Below, one piece after another: positions 7,940 to 15,608 of a DNA stretch of 40,323 bases. The translations under genes and the position numbers were made by a program. The DNA lies in assembly GCA_021324075.1 (NCBI GenBank), contig JAJPJW010000060.1, forward strand, positions 1-40,323, in the 5' to 3' direction. Position 1 is the stretch's first letter; every line of letters begins with the position of its first letter. Under the pieces are notes generated by a model. That model searched no databases. It was not told the DNA's origin and saw nothing but the letters and a program-made list of their open reading frames with translations. This stretch comes from Pseudomonadota bacterium (lineage in GTDB: Bacteria > Oederibacteriota > Muellerivitia > Muellerivitales > Muellerivitaceae).

Positions 7940-8386
7940 TCAGCCTGCCGTAACGGTGATTTGCCTGGGTTTTGCTTCCTCACTCTTGGGGACGGTGATT
8001 TCCAGGATGCCGTCCTTGACCGAGGCCTTGATCTTGTCGGCCTGGATCAGCTGGGGAAGGGAGAAACTGCGTTGGAAAGTTCCATAAGCCCTTTCCAACC
8101 GGTGGAAATTGCCTTTTTCCACGTCATACCGGGCTTTTTTCTCGCCCGAGATGGTCAGGATATTCTCGGCCAACGAGATTTTAATGTCCTCTTGCCTCAT
8201 CCCCGGCACTTCGGCGTAAAAACGGTATTCTTCTTTGGCCTCCTCCACATCCACGGAGGGGATCCATCCGGTTCCTAAACCCTGAAGGTCAAATTCGGGC
8301 CGCATTCCCAGGACATTGTCGAACAGGCGGTCCCATTGATTTTTGTCCAGCTTTAAACCCGATTTCAAAAGTCCCAAACCATTCAT
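7940..8386 (-). CDS. Hsp20 family small heat-shock protein
   Basis: Alpha-crystallin core: VDVEEAKEEYRFYAEVPGMRQEDIKISLAENILTISGEK...VKDGILEITVPK. Confidence 0.95.
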   Translation of the reverse strand: MNGLGLLKSGLKLDKNQWDRLFDNVLGMRPEFDLQGLGTGWIPSVDVEEAKEEYRFYAEVPGMRQEDIKISLAENILTISGEKKARYDVEKGNFHRLERAYGTFQRSFSLPQLIQADKIKASVKDGILEITVPKSEEAKPRQITVTAG

Positions 8387-8487
8387 GGTAGTTACCTCCT
8401 TTTCGTTTATTCAGAACAACTTTTGCTTCCGTGAAAATACAATTAGGAAACCTGTTTTTTTCCGTCAAGGGCTGAAATTGAGGATTT

Positions 8488-8856
8488 TTAAATGCCCCTA
8501 GGACCATTATTTTCGGCTTCTTTGAGAGGGTAATCCGTAATGCCCCAACGGTTCCCAAACCGGTCCCGGAATTCCACCGCGTGGCCCTTCTTGATCTTTA
8601 TGGGCTTGTATAAGAACTCGACCCCCCTGGCCTTTAATTTTTCGTATTCGTCCTGAAAATCATCGACAGCAAACCAAAGGGTCACTCTCGGTATATTTTT
8701 ATCGGCGGAAAAAGGGCTTGTAACCAGCAATTCATCTAAAAGCGAGGGCTCCGGGAAAGATTTCCCCAGGTTGACCGTTTCAAAGTAGTCCAAGAAATAC
8801 TTATAAAAATTCCGATGGTTACTTTGGTTGTAAAAAGTATTTTTGCGGTTCTCCAT
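8488..8856 (-). CDS. VOC family (glyoxalase-like) protein
   Basis: FAVDDFQDEYEKLKARGVEF...GHAVEFRDRFGNRWGI. Confidence 0.85.
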   Translation of the reverse strand: MENRKNTFYNQSNHRNFYKYFLDYFETVNLGKSFPEPSLLDELLVTSPFSADKNIPRVTLWFAVDDFQDEYEKLKARGVEFLYKPIKIKKGHAVEFRDRFGNRWGITDYPLKEAENNGPRGI

Positions 8857-8976
8857 AACCGTTACCTCCCTTGGTATCTAAGGATTAGGTTGATATCCGG
8901 TTTTAAAAAAATATTAAATTTTTTCCATTTGGCAAGGGGGGGCTTTTCAATCGTTGTAAATTTTGGGAAGGGGGTC

Positions 8977-9004
8977 TTGACATGAAAATCAGTTTGGGTA
9001 TATT
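8977..9004 (+). promoter_or_regulatory. Sigma70-type promoter upstream of the HPr gene
   Basis: TTGACA 8977-8982, 16-bp spacer, TATATT 8999-9004. Confidence 0.65.
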
Positions 9005-9052
9005 TTTTCCAAGTTTATTTTTTCTTTGATTTTCGGTTCAAAGGAGGGACCA

Positions 9053-9337
9053 ATGGAAATCACGGAAAGAGCAAAAGTCGTTAATAAGCTGGGCCTTCAC
9101 CTCAGGGCGGCCGCCGAGTTGGTCAAAACCGCCCATAAGTTCAAAAGTAAGATCACAGTCCGCCACCAAGAACGTTCGGCGGACGCCAAAAGCCTTATCA
9201 ATCTCATCGCACTGGGTATTCCTTACGGGGCAGAACTCACGCTGTCCTTCGAGGGAGAAGACGCCTGGTTGGCCTCCCGCGAAATCCTGGGTTTGTTCAA
9301 ACTCGGGTTCCGCGAATTGGAATTGGCGGCCAGCTGA
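9053..9337 (+). CDS. HPr family phosphocarrier protein
   Basis: NKLGLHLRAAAELVKTAHKFKSKITVRHQERSADAKSLINLIALGIPYGAELTLSFEGEDA. Confidence 0.93.
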   Translation: MEITERAKVVNKLGLHLRAAAELVKTAHKFKSKITVRHQERSADAKSLINLIALGIPYGAELTLSFEGEDAWLASREILGLFKLGFRELELAAS

Positions 9338-9504
9338 CGATTCCCCTGATTGCAGCTTTTCCCCCAGGTTCTTGGCTTGTTCGATGGGATGGGGCTTGGG
9401 GGAATGTCCCCGGGGGAAGAGTGTGTGCCGAGGATCACCGAAGGTAGCCGAGGGCAGGGGAAGGTTTTTCCCCCAAAACCACGTTATTTAAATTGCTTAT
9501 ATAA

Positions 9505-9933
9505 TTATTTCTTGTTCATCCAAATCTCGACATTTCCCATGGAATGTATTTTCGCAATGTAAGGGGGTTCTTGGTAGCCAATTGATTTTTCAATTTTCGA
9601 AGCCGCTTTGATGAAAATATCAGCCATTTGTTCGGCGTTCATATTACCCTTCACCAAAGTATATAACCTCGCTCCACCTTTCAAAATCGCAAGCAATTCG
9701 GGAGCACGATGCAGGATCATATTGTCTTTGGTGAGAATGACCCAATTACGGCGTCCAACCTCCGGAATCCATTCTTCGTCCGGGGCATCTGATTTGAAAT
9801 GTTTATCGTGGATTTCAACTCTATAACCAGCTTCTCTTAGCTTTGAGGCAACCACCTCTTGGCCCAAAGACCGGTCAATAAAGAATACGAGTTCAAGCGG
9901 CGAGTTGGATTTCGCATCGAAGGATTTCGTCAA
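9505..9933 (-). CDS. PIN-like domain protein, putative toxin of a DUF433-linked (VapBC45-like) TA pair
   Basis: FFIDRSLGQEVVASKLREAGYRVEIHDKHF...VILTKDNMILHR; overlaps the upstream DUF433 gene by 41 nt. Confidence 0.7.
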   Translation of the reverse strand: MTKSFDAKSNSPLELVFFIDRSLGQEVVASKLREAGYRVEIHDKHFKSDAPDEEWIPEVGRRNWVILTKDNMILHRAPELLAILKGGARLYTLVKGNMNAEQMADIFIKAASKIEKSIGYQEPPYIAKIHSMGNVEIWMNKK

Positions 9934-10600
9934 TTTCTGGCCTCGAACGGTTGTAATCCTTTGCTAAAACGTCAGGAGATTCACCGGCGAGGAACCGCTC
10001 AGCCACAACACGAGTGGCGATACCCGTTCCAGCCAAAACTGGCCGTCCTCCGGAAATAGTCGGGTCAATAATGATGGATTTAGGTTGGTTTGCTTCTGGA
10101 ACACCATGAAGAATATAAGGAAACAATTTCTTGGCTAGGCCAGCCTCGTCCCATTCAATTCGATGCAAATAGACTTTCAAGACTTCCGACATTGCAGTTT
10201 GTCCATCTTGGCTCACATTAATCAATTTTCCAAGATGCTTAATGAACAGGTCATAACCGGAAATTTCAAACTTATGCTCCACCAGCGGATGTTTGGAACC
10301 AATGTTGGTTTGAAGATAACGAACAGCTTTCCTAATTTTTGGCAAAGGCAAGTTATAGTGCTTTCGGATCGAAAACAAAACATGTGCCTCAACTAGATTA
10401 ATGAAACTCAAAAATTTCGTATGGGGGTCTGGAAGCTCTAGGACGGGGGACATAGCCCCTCTTCCATCTTTTTGTTGGCCGAAAATCCAGGTCCGAAGGG
10501 TTGAAGTAGGCATCCGAAGATACCTTGCCGCCTCGGCTGGGGAATAATTGGGAAGTTCTCGCGGGTCTAAATTCTTAAAAGTCGTTCTCCTCAGGTTCAT
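9893..10600 (-). CDS. MerR-like HTH plus DUF433 protein, putative antitoxin
   Basis: YSPAEAARYLRMPTSTLRTWIFG; C-terminal DUF433 motif IIIDPTISGGRPVLAGTGIATRVVAERFLAGESPDVLAKDY. Confidence 0.8.
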   Translation of the reverse strand: MNLRRTTFKNLDPRELPNYSPAEAARYLRMPTSTLRTWIFGQQKDGRGAMSPVLELPDPHTKFLSFINLVEAHVLFSIRKHYNLPLPKIRKAVRYLQTNIGSKHPLVEHKFEISGYDLFIKHLGKLINVSQDGQTAMSEVLKVYLHRIEWDEAGLAKKLFPYILHGVPEANQPKSIIIDPTISGGRPVLAGTGIATRVVAERFLAGESPDVLAKDYNRSRPEIDEILRCEIQLAA

Positions 10601-10680
10601 CAAGCCCTCTTTTCTAAGTGTCGAAATGCGGTCTTGATACCAGTGAATTCTAGGGTACACCTAACAGGAAATCAACAAAG

Positions 10681-10979
10681 TGGTGGGGCATCCTGGATTC
10701 GAACCAGGGACCAAGGCATTCAGGTTGGTGCCGCTTACGCGGGCTCCCCGGACTATCTCTTCACCCAAATTTCAGGGTGTGGGACGCTTAAACGCGGTGA
10801 TTAAGGGGTCTATACCCCTCCGCTAGTCTCTGCACCTTCCCCCGGTGTACCGGGGGCTTGGCTCAGGATTGCCCGTCACCGGGTTTCCCTGAATTCATCC
10901 CATTTCATTCCCTGGCTTTCACCAGGGATGCACAGCTTCCGCTATGAGTGCCCTGCTCTAACCGCTGAGCTAATGCCCC
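10681..10979 (-). tRNA. tRNA with CAU anticodon (probably Ile2, elongator Met not excluded; not initiator), interrupted by an intron; exons 10944-10979 and 10681-10720, encoded CCA
   Basis: Exons join to GGGGCATTAGCTCAGCGGTTAGAGCAGGGCACTCAT|AATGCCTTGGTCCCTGGTTCGAATCCAGGATGCCCCACCA: 7-bp acceptor, GCTC/GAGC D stem, GGGCA/TGCCT anticodon stem, CCTGG/CCAGG T stem. Confidence 0.95.
10721..10943 (-). ncRNA. Group I self-splicing intron (223 nt) in tRNA(CAU), inserted between positions 36 and 37
   Basis: P1 CAU^AGC-GGAA-GCUGUG with U.G at the 5' splice site; P2 CCCUGG/CCAGGG; P3 UGGGAUG/CGUCCCA; P4 CAGG/CCUG; P5 CCCG-GUGA-CGGG; Q AAUCCUGAGCC; R CAGAGACUAG and S AGAUAGUCC (P7 GACUA/UAGUC); P8 CACCC/GGGUG; P9 CCGC-GUAA-GCGG; terminal omega-G. 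Confidence 0.93.
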
Positions 10980-11034
10980 AATTTTAAAGAGTGTCATTCT
11001 AAGACAGAATGACCCTTTCAACAAACTATCAGCC

Positions 11035-11236
11035 TATGACACTAATGACATCGATAAGACACCGATTTTCTGAAAACATTGTCCCGTAAGGATTTCCATG
11101 GCCTCGTAGAGAAGCATAAATGCCCTGGTCTTTAAATTTCATTACCACCTCTAGGTTTTTAAGCCCATTAAGCAAGGCATTGAAACCGCCCTGCTTCTGA
11201 AACCCGTTTCGTGTCTTATTCGTGTCATTCGTAGTG
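11035..11236. repeat. Imperfect inverted repeat pair (11035-11062 and 11211-11236) built from ~10-bp-spaced TGTC(A/T)T motifs
   Basis: GTGTCTTATTCGTGTCATTCGT vs reverse complement GTGTCTTATCGATGTCATTAGT. Confidence 0.65.
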
Positions 11237-11240
11237 CGCG

Positions 11241-11280
11241 TTTACCGCCACTGACCGCCACTTACCATGCGTTACCATGC
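11241..11280. repeat. Four 10-bp tandem units: TTTACCGCCA CTGACCGCCA CTTACCATGC GTTACCATGC
   Basis: Direct reading; every unit has ACC at the same phase. Confidence 0.75.
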
Positions 11281-11284
11281 TTTC

Positions 11285-11335
11285 AAAAAAAGGCCCTTGC
11301 CCGTGACCTGCTTAAAAGCGTTACGGGCAAAGGCG
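11285..11335 (-). terminator. Intrinsic terminator
   Basis: GCCTTTGCCCGT...ACGGGCAAGGGCC stem followed by T7 on the minus strand. Confidence 0.75.
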
Positions 11336-11406
11336 TTTAAAACGTGCTGGGGACAGTGATATTTTGACTCACGGACACCAAGACCCCGACCAACCCTCCA
11401 AAACAT

Positions 11407-11443
11407 TATGAGTGCCCTGCTCTAACCGCTGAGCTAATGCCCC
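11407..11443 (-). pseudogene. Fossil tRNA(CAU) 5' half
   Basis: 37-nt perfect match to 10943-10979 (tRNA nt 1-36 plus one base), then AATGTTTTGG (cf. exon 2 AATGCCTTGG), then similarity is lost. Confidence 0.85.
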
Positions 11444-11503
11444 CAAGACATGAAAAAGGTGGAAGGATGGCGACTATTGTAGGGCCGGAAAGAACTTTCG
11501 GGT

Positions 11504-12733
11504 TTAGAAAGCCAGTTCCAGGCTTTGAAGGCGCTTTTTCATCTCGGCGATGACGGCTTTTTCCCCCGCCTCGTCAGCGGCCTCGAAAGTCACCGAAAAG
11601 CGTAGGTAATGGCCCACATCGTCCCACGGCACCGTCGATATGAGGCAATTGTCGATGAGAAATTCTGAAAACTCCGTGGCGCTAGTGAAGTTGCGACCCT
11701 TTGCACTTTTGGGCGCCTTCATATAGGTGAAGAAGCTCGCCTTGGGCTTGTGGGCGTCGAAACCAATTTCCTTCAAAAGGCTGATCAGCAGATTGAACCG
11801 GCGGGAATATTTCTCCGCCGTCTTCCGCGTGATTTCCGGGTGGTCCAAGGCGAAAGCCCCGGCCTTTTGGATGGCGCGGAACTGGCCCGAATCGGTGTTG
11901 TCCTTGACGGTGCCGTAGGCCTTGACGGCGTGGGCGTCCCCCGCCAGAAAGCCGATACGCCAGCCCGTCATATTGTGGGACTTGGAAAGGGAGTGGATTT
12001 CCAGCCCCACTTCCTTCGCCCCGTCGATAGAAAGGAAGCTCAAGGGCTCGTAACCGTCGTAGGTCAAGGCGCCATAAGCGGCGTCGTTGACGACCAGGAT
12101 GTTGTTGCGTTTCGCGAATTCCACGGTCTTTTGGAAGAATTCCTTGGTGGCGACGGTCCCCGTCGGATTGTTGGGGTAGTTGATGTAGAGCATCTTGGCC
12201 CGCTTGAGGATATCGGCCGGGATGGCGGAATAATCCGGAAAGAAACCCTTCGACTCTTCCAGGGGTAGGTTATAAACCTCGCCGCCCAGGTACTTGCTGT
12301 AGGTGGCCGCCACCGGATAGCCGGGGACGGTCTGGAGGATGACATCCCCCGGGTTGATGAAGCAGATCGGCAGCATGGCCAGGATGGGCTTGGAGCCGAT
12401 GCCGTGCAGGATATTGGCGTTCGGGTCCAGGTCCTTCACCTTGAAGACGTTGGCCATATAGCGGGCGGCCGCCTCCTGGAACTCCAGGATGCCGTTGTCG
12501 GCGTACCAGCGGTTTTCCGCCTTGCCCGCCTCTTCACTGAGCCTGGCCACCACCGAGGGGTCGGCGGCCCAGTCGGGCTCTCCCACGCCTACGTCGATGA
12601 GCTTCAGGTTCGGGTTGGCCTTTTGGGCCCGGGCCTTGGCCCGCTTGATGATCTCGAACTTGTAGATGGCGGTGGATTTCCCGAAATTCTTGCCGCCCAG
12701 CCTCTCGGCGATCTTGTCTTCGAAATAGGACAT
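11504..12733 (-). CDS. dapL: LL-diaminopimelate aminotransferase
   Basis: IDVGVGEPDW, YINYPNNPTGTVAT, EIHSLSKSHNMTGWRIGF; whole-length DapL-like aminotransferase. Confidence 0.9.
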   Translation of the reverse strand: MSYFEDKIAERLGGKNFGKSTAIYKFEIIKRAKARAQKANPNLKLIDVGVGEPDWAADPSVVARLSEEAGKAENRWYADNGILEFQEAAARYMANVFKVKDLDPNANILHGIGSKPILAMLPICFINPGDVILQTVPGYPVAATYSKYLGGEVYNLPLEESKGFFPDYSAIPADILKRAKMLYINYPNNPTGTVATKEFFQKTVEFAKRNNILVVNDAAYGALTYDGYEPLSFLSIDGAKEVGLEIHSLSKSHNMTGWRIGFLAGDAHAVKAYGTVKDNTDSGQFRAIQKAGAFALDHPEITRKTAEKYSRRFNLLISLLKEIGFDAHKPKASFFTYMKAPKSAKGRNFTSATEFSEFLIDNCLISTVPWDDVGHYLRFSVTFEAADEAGEKAVIAEMKKRLQSLELAF

Positions 12734-12844
12734 GGCTTTTCCTCTTGTGTGGAATGGGCCCTAAGGGCCTCAAAGGAAGCAGCATTATGAACAAATTCGG
12801 GGAAGAAATCTAATGAAAGTGATTTCGATAGCTTTACATCTTGC

Positions 12845-12980
12845 CGTCATTGCGAGGCCCAGCCCCAATCGGGGCGTTTTGGGCCGCGGCAATCTCAGGT
12901 TGTGCGGTTTCTTTACCGAAAGAAACCTGGGATTCCCACGTCGCAAATCGAGCCTATCGGCTCTGCTCCTCGGAATGACG
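12845..12980. repeat. MITE/REP-like palindromic element with terminal inverted repeats and several internal hairpins
   Basis: CGTCATTGCGAGG (12845-12857) / CCTCGGAATGACG (12968-12980), 12/13 complementary; internal GGTTTCTTT-ACCG-AAAGAAACC, GAGCC-TATC-GGCTC and CCCC-AATC-GGGG hairpins. Confidence 0.75.
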
Positions 12981-12991
12981 ACTATTTTGTC

Positions 12992-14407
12992 TTACCAATC
13001 CACGTCCACGGTGGCGTCGCCGTTCAGGGTCACCCGGCCTTCGATGCCTTTATCGCTGATAAAGGCATCCTCCATTTTGAGCGAAGTGATATTGGTCTTG
13101 AGGCGGGCGTGGCCGCCCAGGGGCCGGTTGAGGACCTTGGCCATTTCCTTTTTCAACAGGTCCAGGTCCTTCCCCACGTTGATGACCGCTTCCTTCCGCA
13201 ACTGCTCCTTCATGCCCGAACCCATCACGAAAGCCGCCACCTGGACCAGGAAATCGCTGGTCTTGATGTCGAAATCCATGTCGGGGAAGTTGATCAACTG
13301 CTGGTCTTGATCGTAGACGGGGGTCCCCAGGAGGTAGATGGTCAGCTTGGCCGGCTGGCTGGAAAGGTTGAGTACGGGCTGGTATTCCACGTCCGCTTGT
13401 ACCACCAGCTGGCCCCCGGACCCGTAAATATAAAGGTTGTCGATCTTCAGGTTGTGGTTCCCGCCCCCGGGGAGCGCCTTGTTCAGGATGCCCAGCTTCG
13501 GGTCCACCAGCAGCTTATTGACCTCCTTGAAACTGATGACGAGGTTTTGTTCGATTTGGAATCCTTCAGGCCCGGGTTTGTAATCCTTCAAGGGCGGCAT
13601 TTGGGTGACTTCCACCTTGGGTTTGTCGCCGAAAACCACCTCGGGTTGGAAATCGAATTCGAAAACCGTCTCCAAGCGGGGATTTTTGGGATCCGGCACC
13701 AGGTGGTAGTCCCCCACGCTCAAGCCCTGGGGCTCTATATGCAGCCAGGTGTCCTGGGCCATCCGGATGGGCTCCTGGATCTTGGCCCACATTTCCTTGG
13801 CCTTGTTCACCATGTCCTTGGTCCTGTCCCGCAGGCCCTCATGGACCTTGCTGGTCCCCCGGCGGGCCAGTCTTTCCGCCTTCTTGCCGTCCTCCTCGCT
13901 GACCGAGGCCGTGGCCGTGTCGCCTTCCAGGAAATCGGGGGCTTCCAGGCGCATGTCCTTGGTCCAACTCACGGCGGAGGAAAGGTCGACCTTCAAGTCC
14001 TTCTCCGCTTCTTGGAGGACGGTCTCCGGCGCGCCGGCACCCTTCAAAGGTTTGGAAGCCTTGTCCGGCAGGTTCTTGGCGTGGAGATGCACGTGGGCCG
14101 TCAGGCTGTTGCCGTTGAACTCCCATTCCATTGGGTCCCACCAGACGGTGGTGCCAAGGCTCTTGGCCAGTGATTTTTCGGACTTGCTGATGTCCTGCTT
14201 CACCGCCTCCGAAAGGCGTTTCTCGACATCCGAAAGCTTGGGCAGGGGGATCACAACGGGGATGCGTAACCGCGAGGCCGGAGGTTTTGGCAGGACATGC
14301 GGGGGGGCGGGCCGGACCGGGATCATAAGCGGGGAAACCGAGGCACATCCCCCGACCAGGAGGGCCAAACCGGCAACCGTGAAAAGAAAGATTCTCGGGC
14401 GTTTCAT
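12992..14407 (-). CDS. DUF4403-like lipoprotein
   Basis: Lipobox LLVGGCASV; long beta-rich repeated fold; family recalled by pattern only. Confidence 0.6.
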   Translation of the reverse strand: MKRPRIFLFTVAGLALLVGGCASVSPLMIPVRPAPPHVLPKPPASRLRIPVVIPLPKLSDVEKRLSEAVKQDISKSEKSLAKSLGTTVWWDPMEWEFNGNSLTAHVHLHAKNLPDKASKPLKGAGAPETVLQEAEKDLKVDLSSAVSWTKDMRLEAPDFLEGDTATASVSEEDGKKAERLARRGTSKVHEGLRDRTKDMVNKAKEMWAKIQEPIRMAQDTWLHIEPQGLSVGDYHLVPDPKNPRLETVFEFDFQPEVVFGDKPKVEVTQMPPLKDYKPGPEGFQIEQNLVISFKEVNKLLVDPKLGILNKALPGGGNHNLKIDNLYIYGSGGQLVVQADVEYQPVLNLSSQPAKLTIYLLGTPVYDQDQQLINFPDMDFDIKTSDFLVQVAAFVMGSGMKEQLRKEAVINVGKDLDLLKKEMAKVLNRPLGGHARLKTNITSLKMEDAFISDKGIEGRVTLNGDATVDVDW

Positions 14408-14417
14408 GGGGGTCATT

Positions 14418-14966
14418 CTACTTGGTGGGGCGGCCCTGGGCAATTTTCACCGCTTGCTTGCCAAACCATGTGGATTCAGGCTTTCGGAGGTGTTTCATCA
14501 CCTTTTCCACATTCCGTCGAAGGGTTTCGGCCCCCTTCAGGTGGTTGAGGTAGCGATTGTACTCTTTTTGGTGGGAAGGGCTCAGCGCCTCGAAAACCGC
14601 CCTGGCTTTGCGGTCTTTCTTCAGTTCCCTGGCCAAAGCCGGGTTCATGGGCTCCACCCGGGGTTCGGTATCCAAGGTCAATTCCACCCGCACCCGGTCG
14701 CCCCTGTCCTTTCCAATCGCCTTGCGCATGATGCCGTGCAGGTAGAGACGGTGGTGTTGGCCGGGTTTGGCCTGGGTTCTCTTGGCGCCCAAGGGCATCA
14801 GGTTGGCCTTGAAAGGCCGGCCATCCAGAAAGACCTTTACGGGAACCACTCCCCGCTTCCCGAGTCTTATCCCTGTTCCCAAAGGCGGGTCGACGTAGGG
14901 ATTGATCCCCTCTTTGCGGATAACCGCCGAGAAGGAAACCTTTCCTACTTCTTTTTTTCTTTCCAT
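14418..14966 (-). CDS. DUF1905 plus YdeI/OmpD-associated-like protein
   Basis: GVVPVKVFLDGRPFKANLMPLG...RLYLHGIMRKAIGKDRGDRVRVEL...LSPSHQKEYNRYL. Confidence 0.7.
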   Translation of the reverse strand: MERKKEVGKVSFSAVIRKEGINPYVDPPLGTGIRLGKRGVVPVKVFLDGRPFKANLMPLGAKRTQAKPGQHHRLYLHGIMRKAIGKDRGDRVRVELTLDTEPRVEPMNPALARELKKDRKARAVFEALSPSHQKEYNRYLNHLKGAETLRRNVEKVMKHLRKPESTWFGKQAVKIAQGRPTK

Positions 14967-15505
14967 TGCCGGTACCGCTTGGCCATTTGGCCGATATGGT
15001 GTTCGACGTGCCAGATGTTATGCCCCACCTGGTATTCCACTGAAATCCGCCCGAATTCAGGGTGGGAAATGGTGTTTCCCCAAACCGAGGGGGGAAGCCG
15101 GTTCAAAAGGTTCGAATTGGCCTGGCGCAACATGGCAAAAAGTTTGTGTCCCTCTTCAAAATCCGCCTTCAAGTAGTTCGTGCGGTTAGCCCAAGTTTCC
15201 TGGTCCCAACTGGGCACACTGCCGCCCGGATCGGCCACCGCCTTGCGAAGCCGGAAATAGAGGTTGGCTTCCTGGTCGGCCAGGTGCCAAAGCACTTCCC
15301 CGACACACCAATGTTGCTCGGCCGGCTTGAAGTCCCACATTTTCCGGGGGAACCGGCTCAGGACCTTCTCGACCCTTTGGCCTCCCCGGGCGAAGACTTT
15401 CGACTTTTTCGCCCTTTTCCATCCGTGGACCAGCTTCTTGGCGCGTTTTTCTTGTTCCTTTGGGACGTCGGGACCTGCGGTAAAACCGGGACCGGAAAGG
15501 GGCAC
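14945..15505 (-). CDS. DinB/YfiT superfamily protein
   Basis: WCVGEVLWHLADQEANLYFRLR...VEYQVGHNIWHVEHHIGQM, metal-binding His pattern. Confidence 0.75.
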   Translation of the reverse strand: MPLSGPGFTAGPDVPKEQEKRAKKLVHGWKRAKKSKVFARGGQRVEKVLSRFPRKMWDFKPAEQHWCVGEVLWHLADQEANLYFRLRKAVADPGGSVPSWDQETWANRTNYLKADFEEGHKLFAMLRQANSNLLNRLPPSVWGNTISHPEFGRISVEYQVGHNIWHVEHHIGQMAKRYRQWKEKKK

Positions 15506-15555
15506 GGAAGTCTCCTTGGAGTCAAAATCCTGCTGGGATTGGAATGAAGGATAAC

Positions 15556-15585
15556 AAAAAAAGCGGGCCTTGGGGGCCCGCCTTT
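15556..15585 (-). terminator. Intrinsic terminator
   Basis: GCGGGCC/GGCCCGC stem followed by a T run on the minus strand, downstream of 15609-16511. Confidence 0.75.
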
Positions 15586-15608
15586 AAAGACCGGGCTGAA
15601 GGGCCTCT

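Noticed and set aside
9338-9495. Bacterial SRP RNA or RNase P RNA
   Set aside because: No GGAAGGAAGCAGCC-type SRP loop and no GAGGAAAGUCCGGGC P4 element
10681-10979. Initiator tRNA-fMet identity
   Set aside because: Position 1 is paired (G1-C72) and the anticodon stem lacks the three G-C pairs at 29-31/39-41
11241-11280. CRISPR array
   Set aside because: Units are 10 bp with no spacers
12902-14173. 423-aa plus-strand ORF
   Set aside because: Antisense to the well-supported lipoprotein gene; Gly/Leu/His-rich shadow composition with no recognisable domain
13749-15176. 475-aa plus-strand ORF
   Set aside because: Antisense shadow across several minus-strand genes with coherent domains
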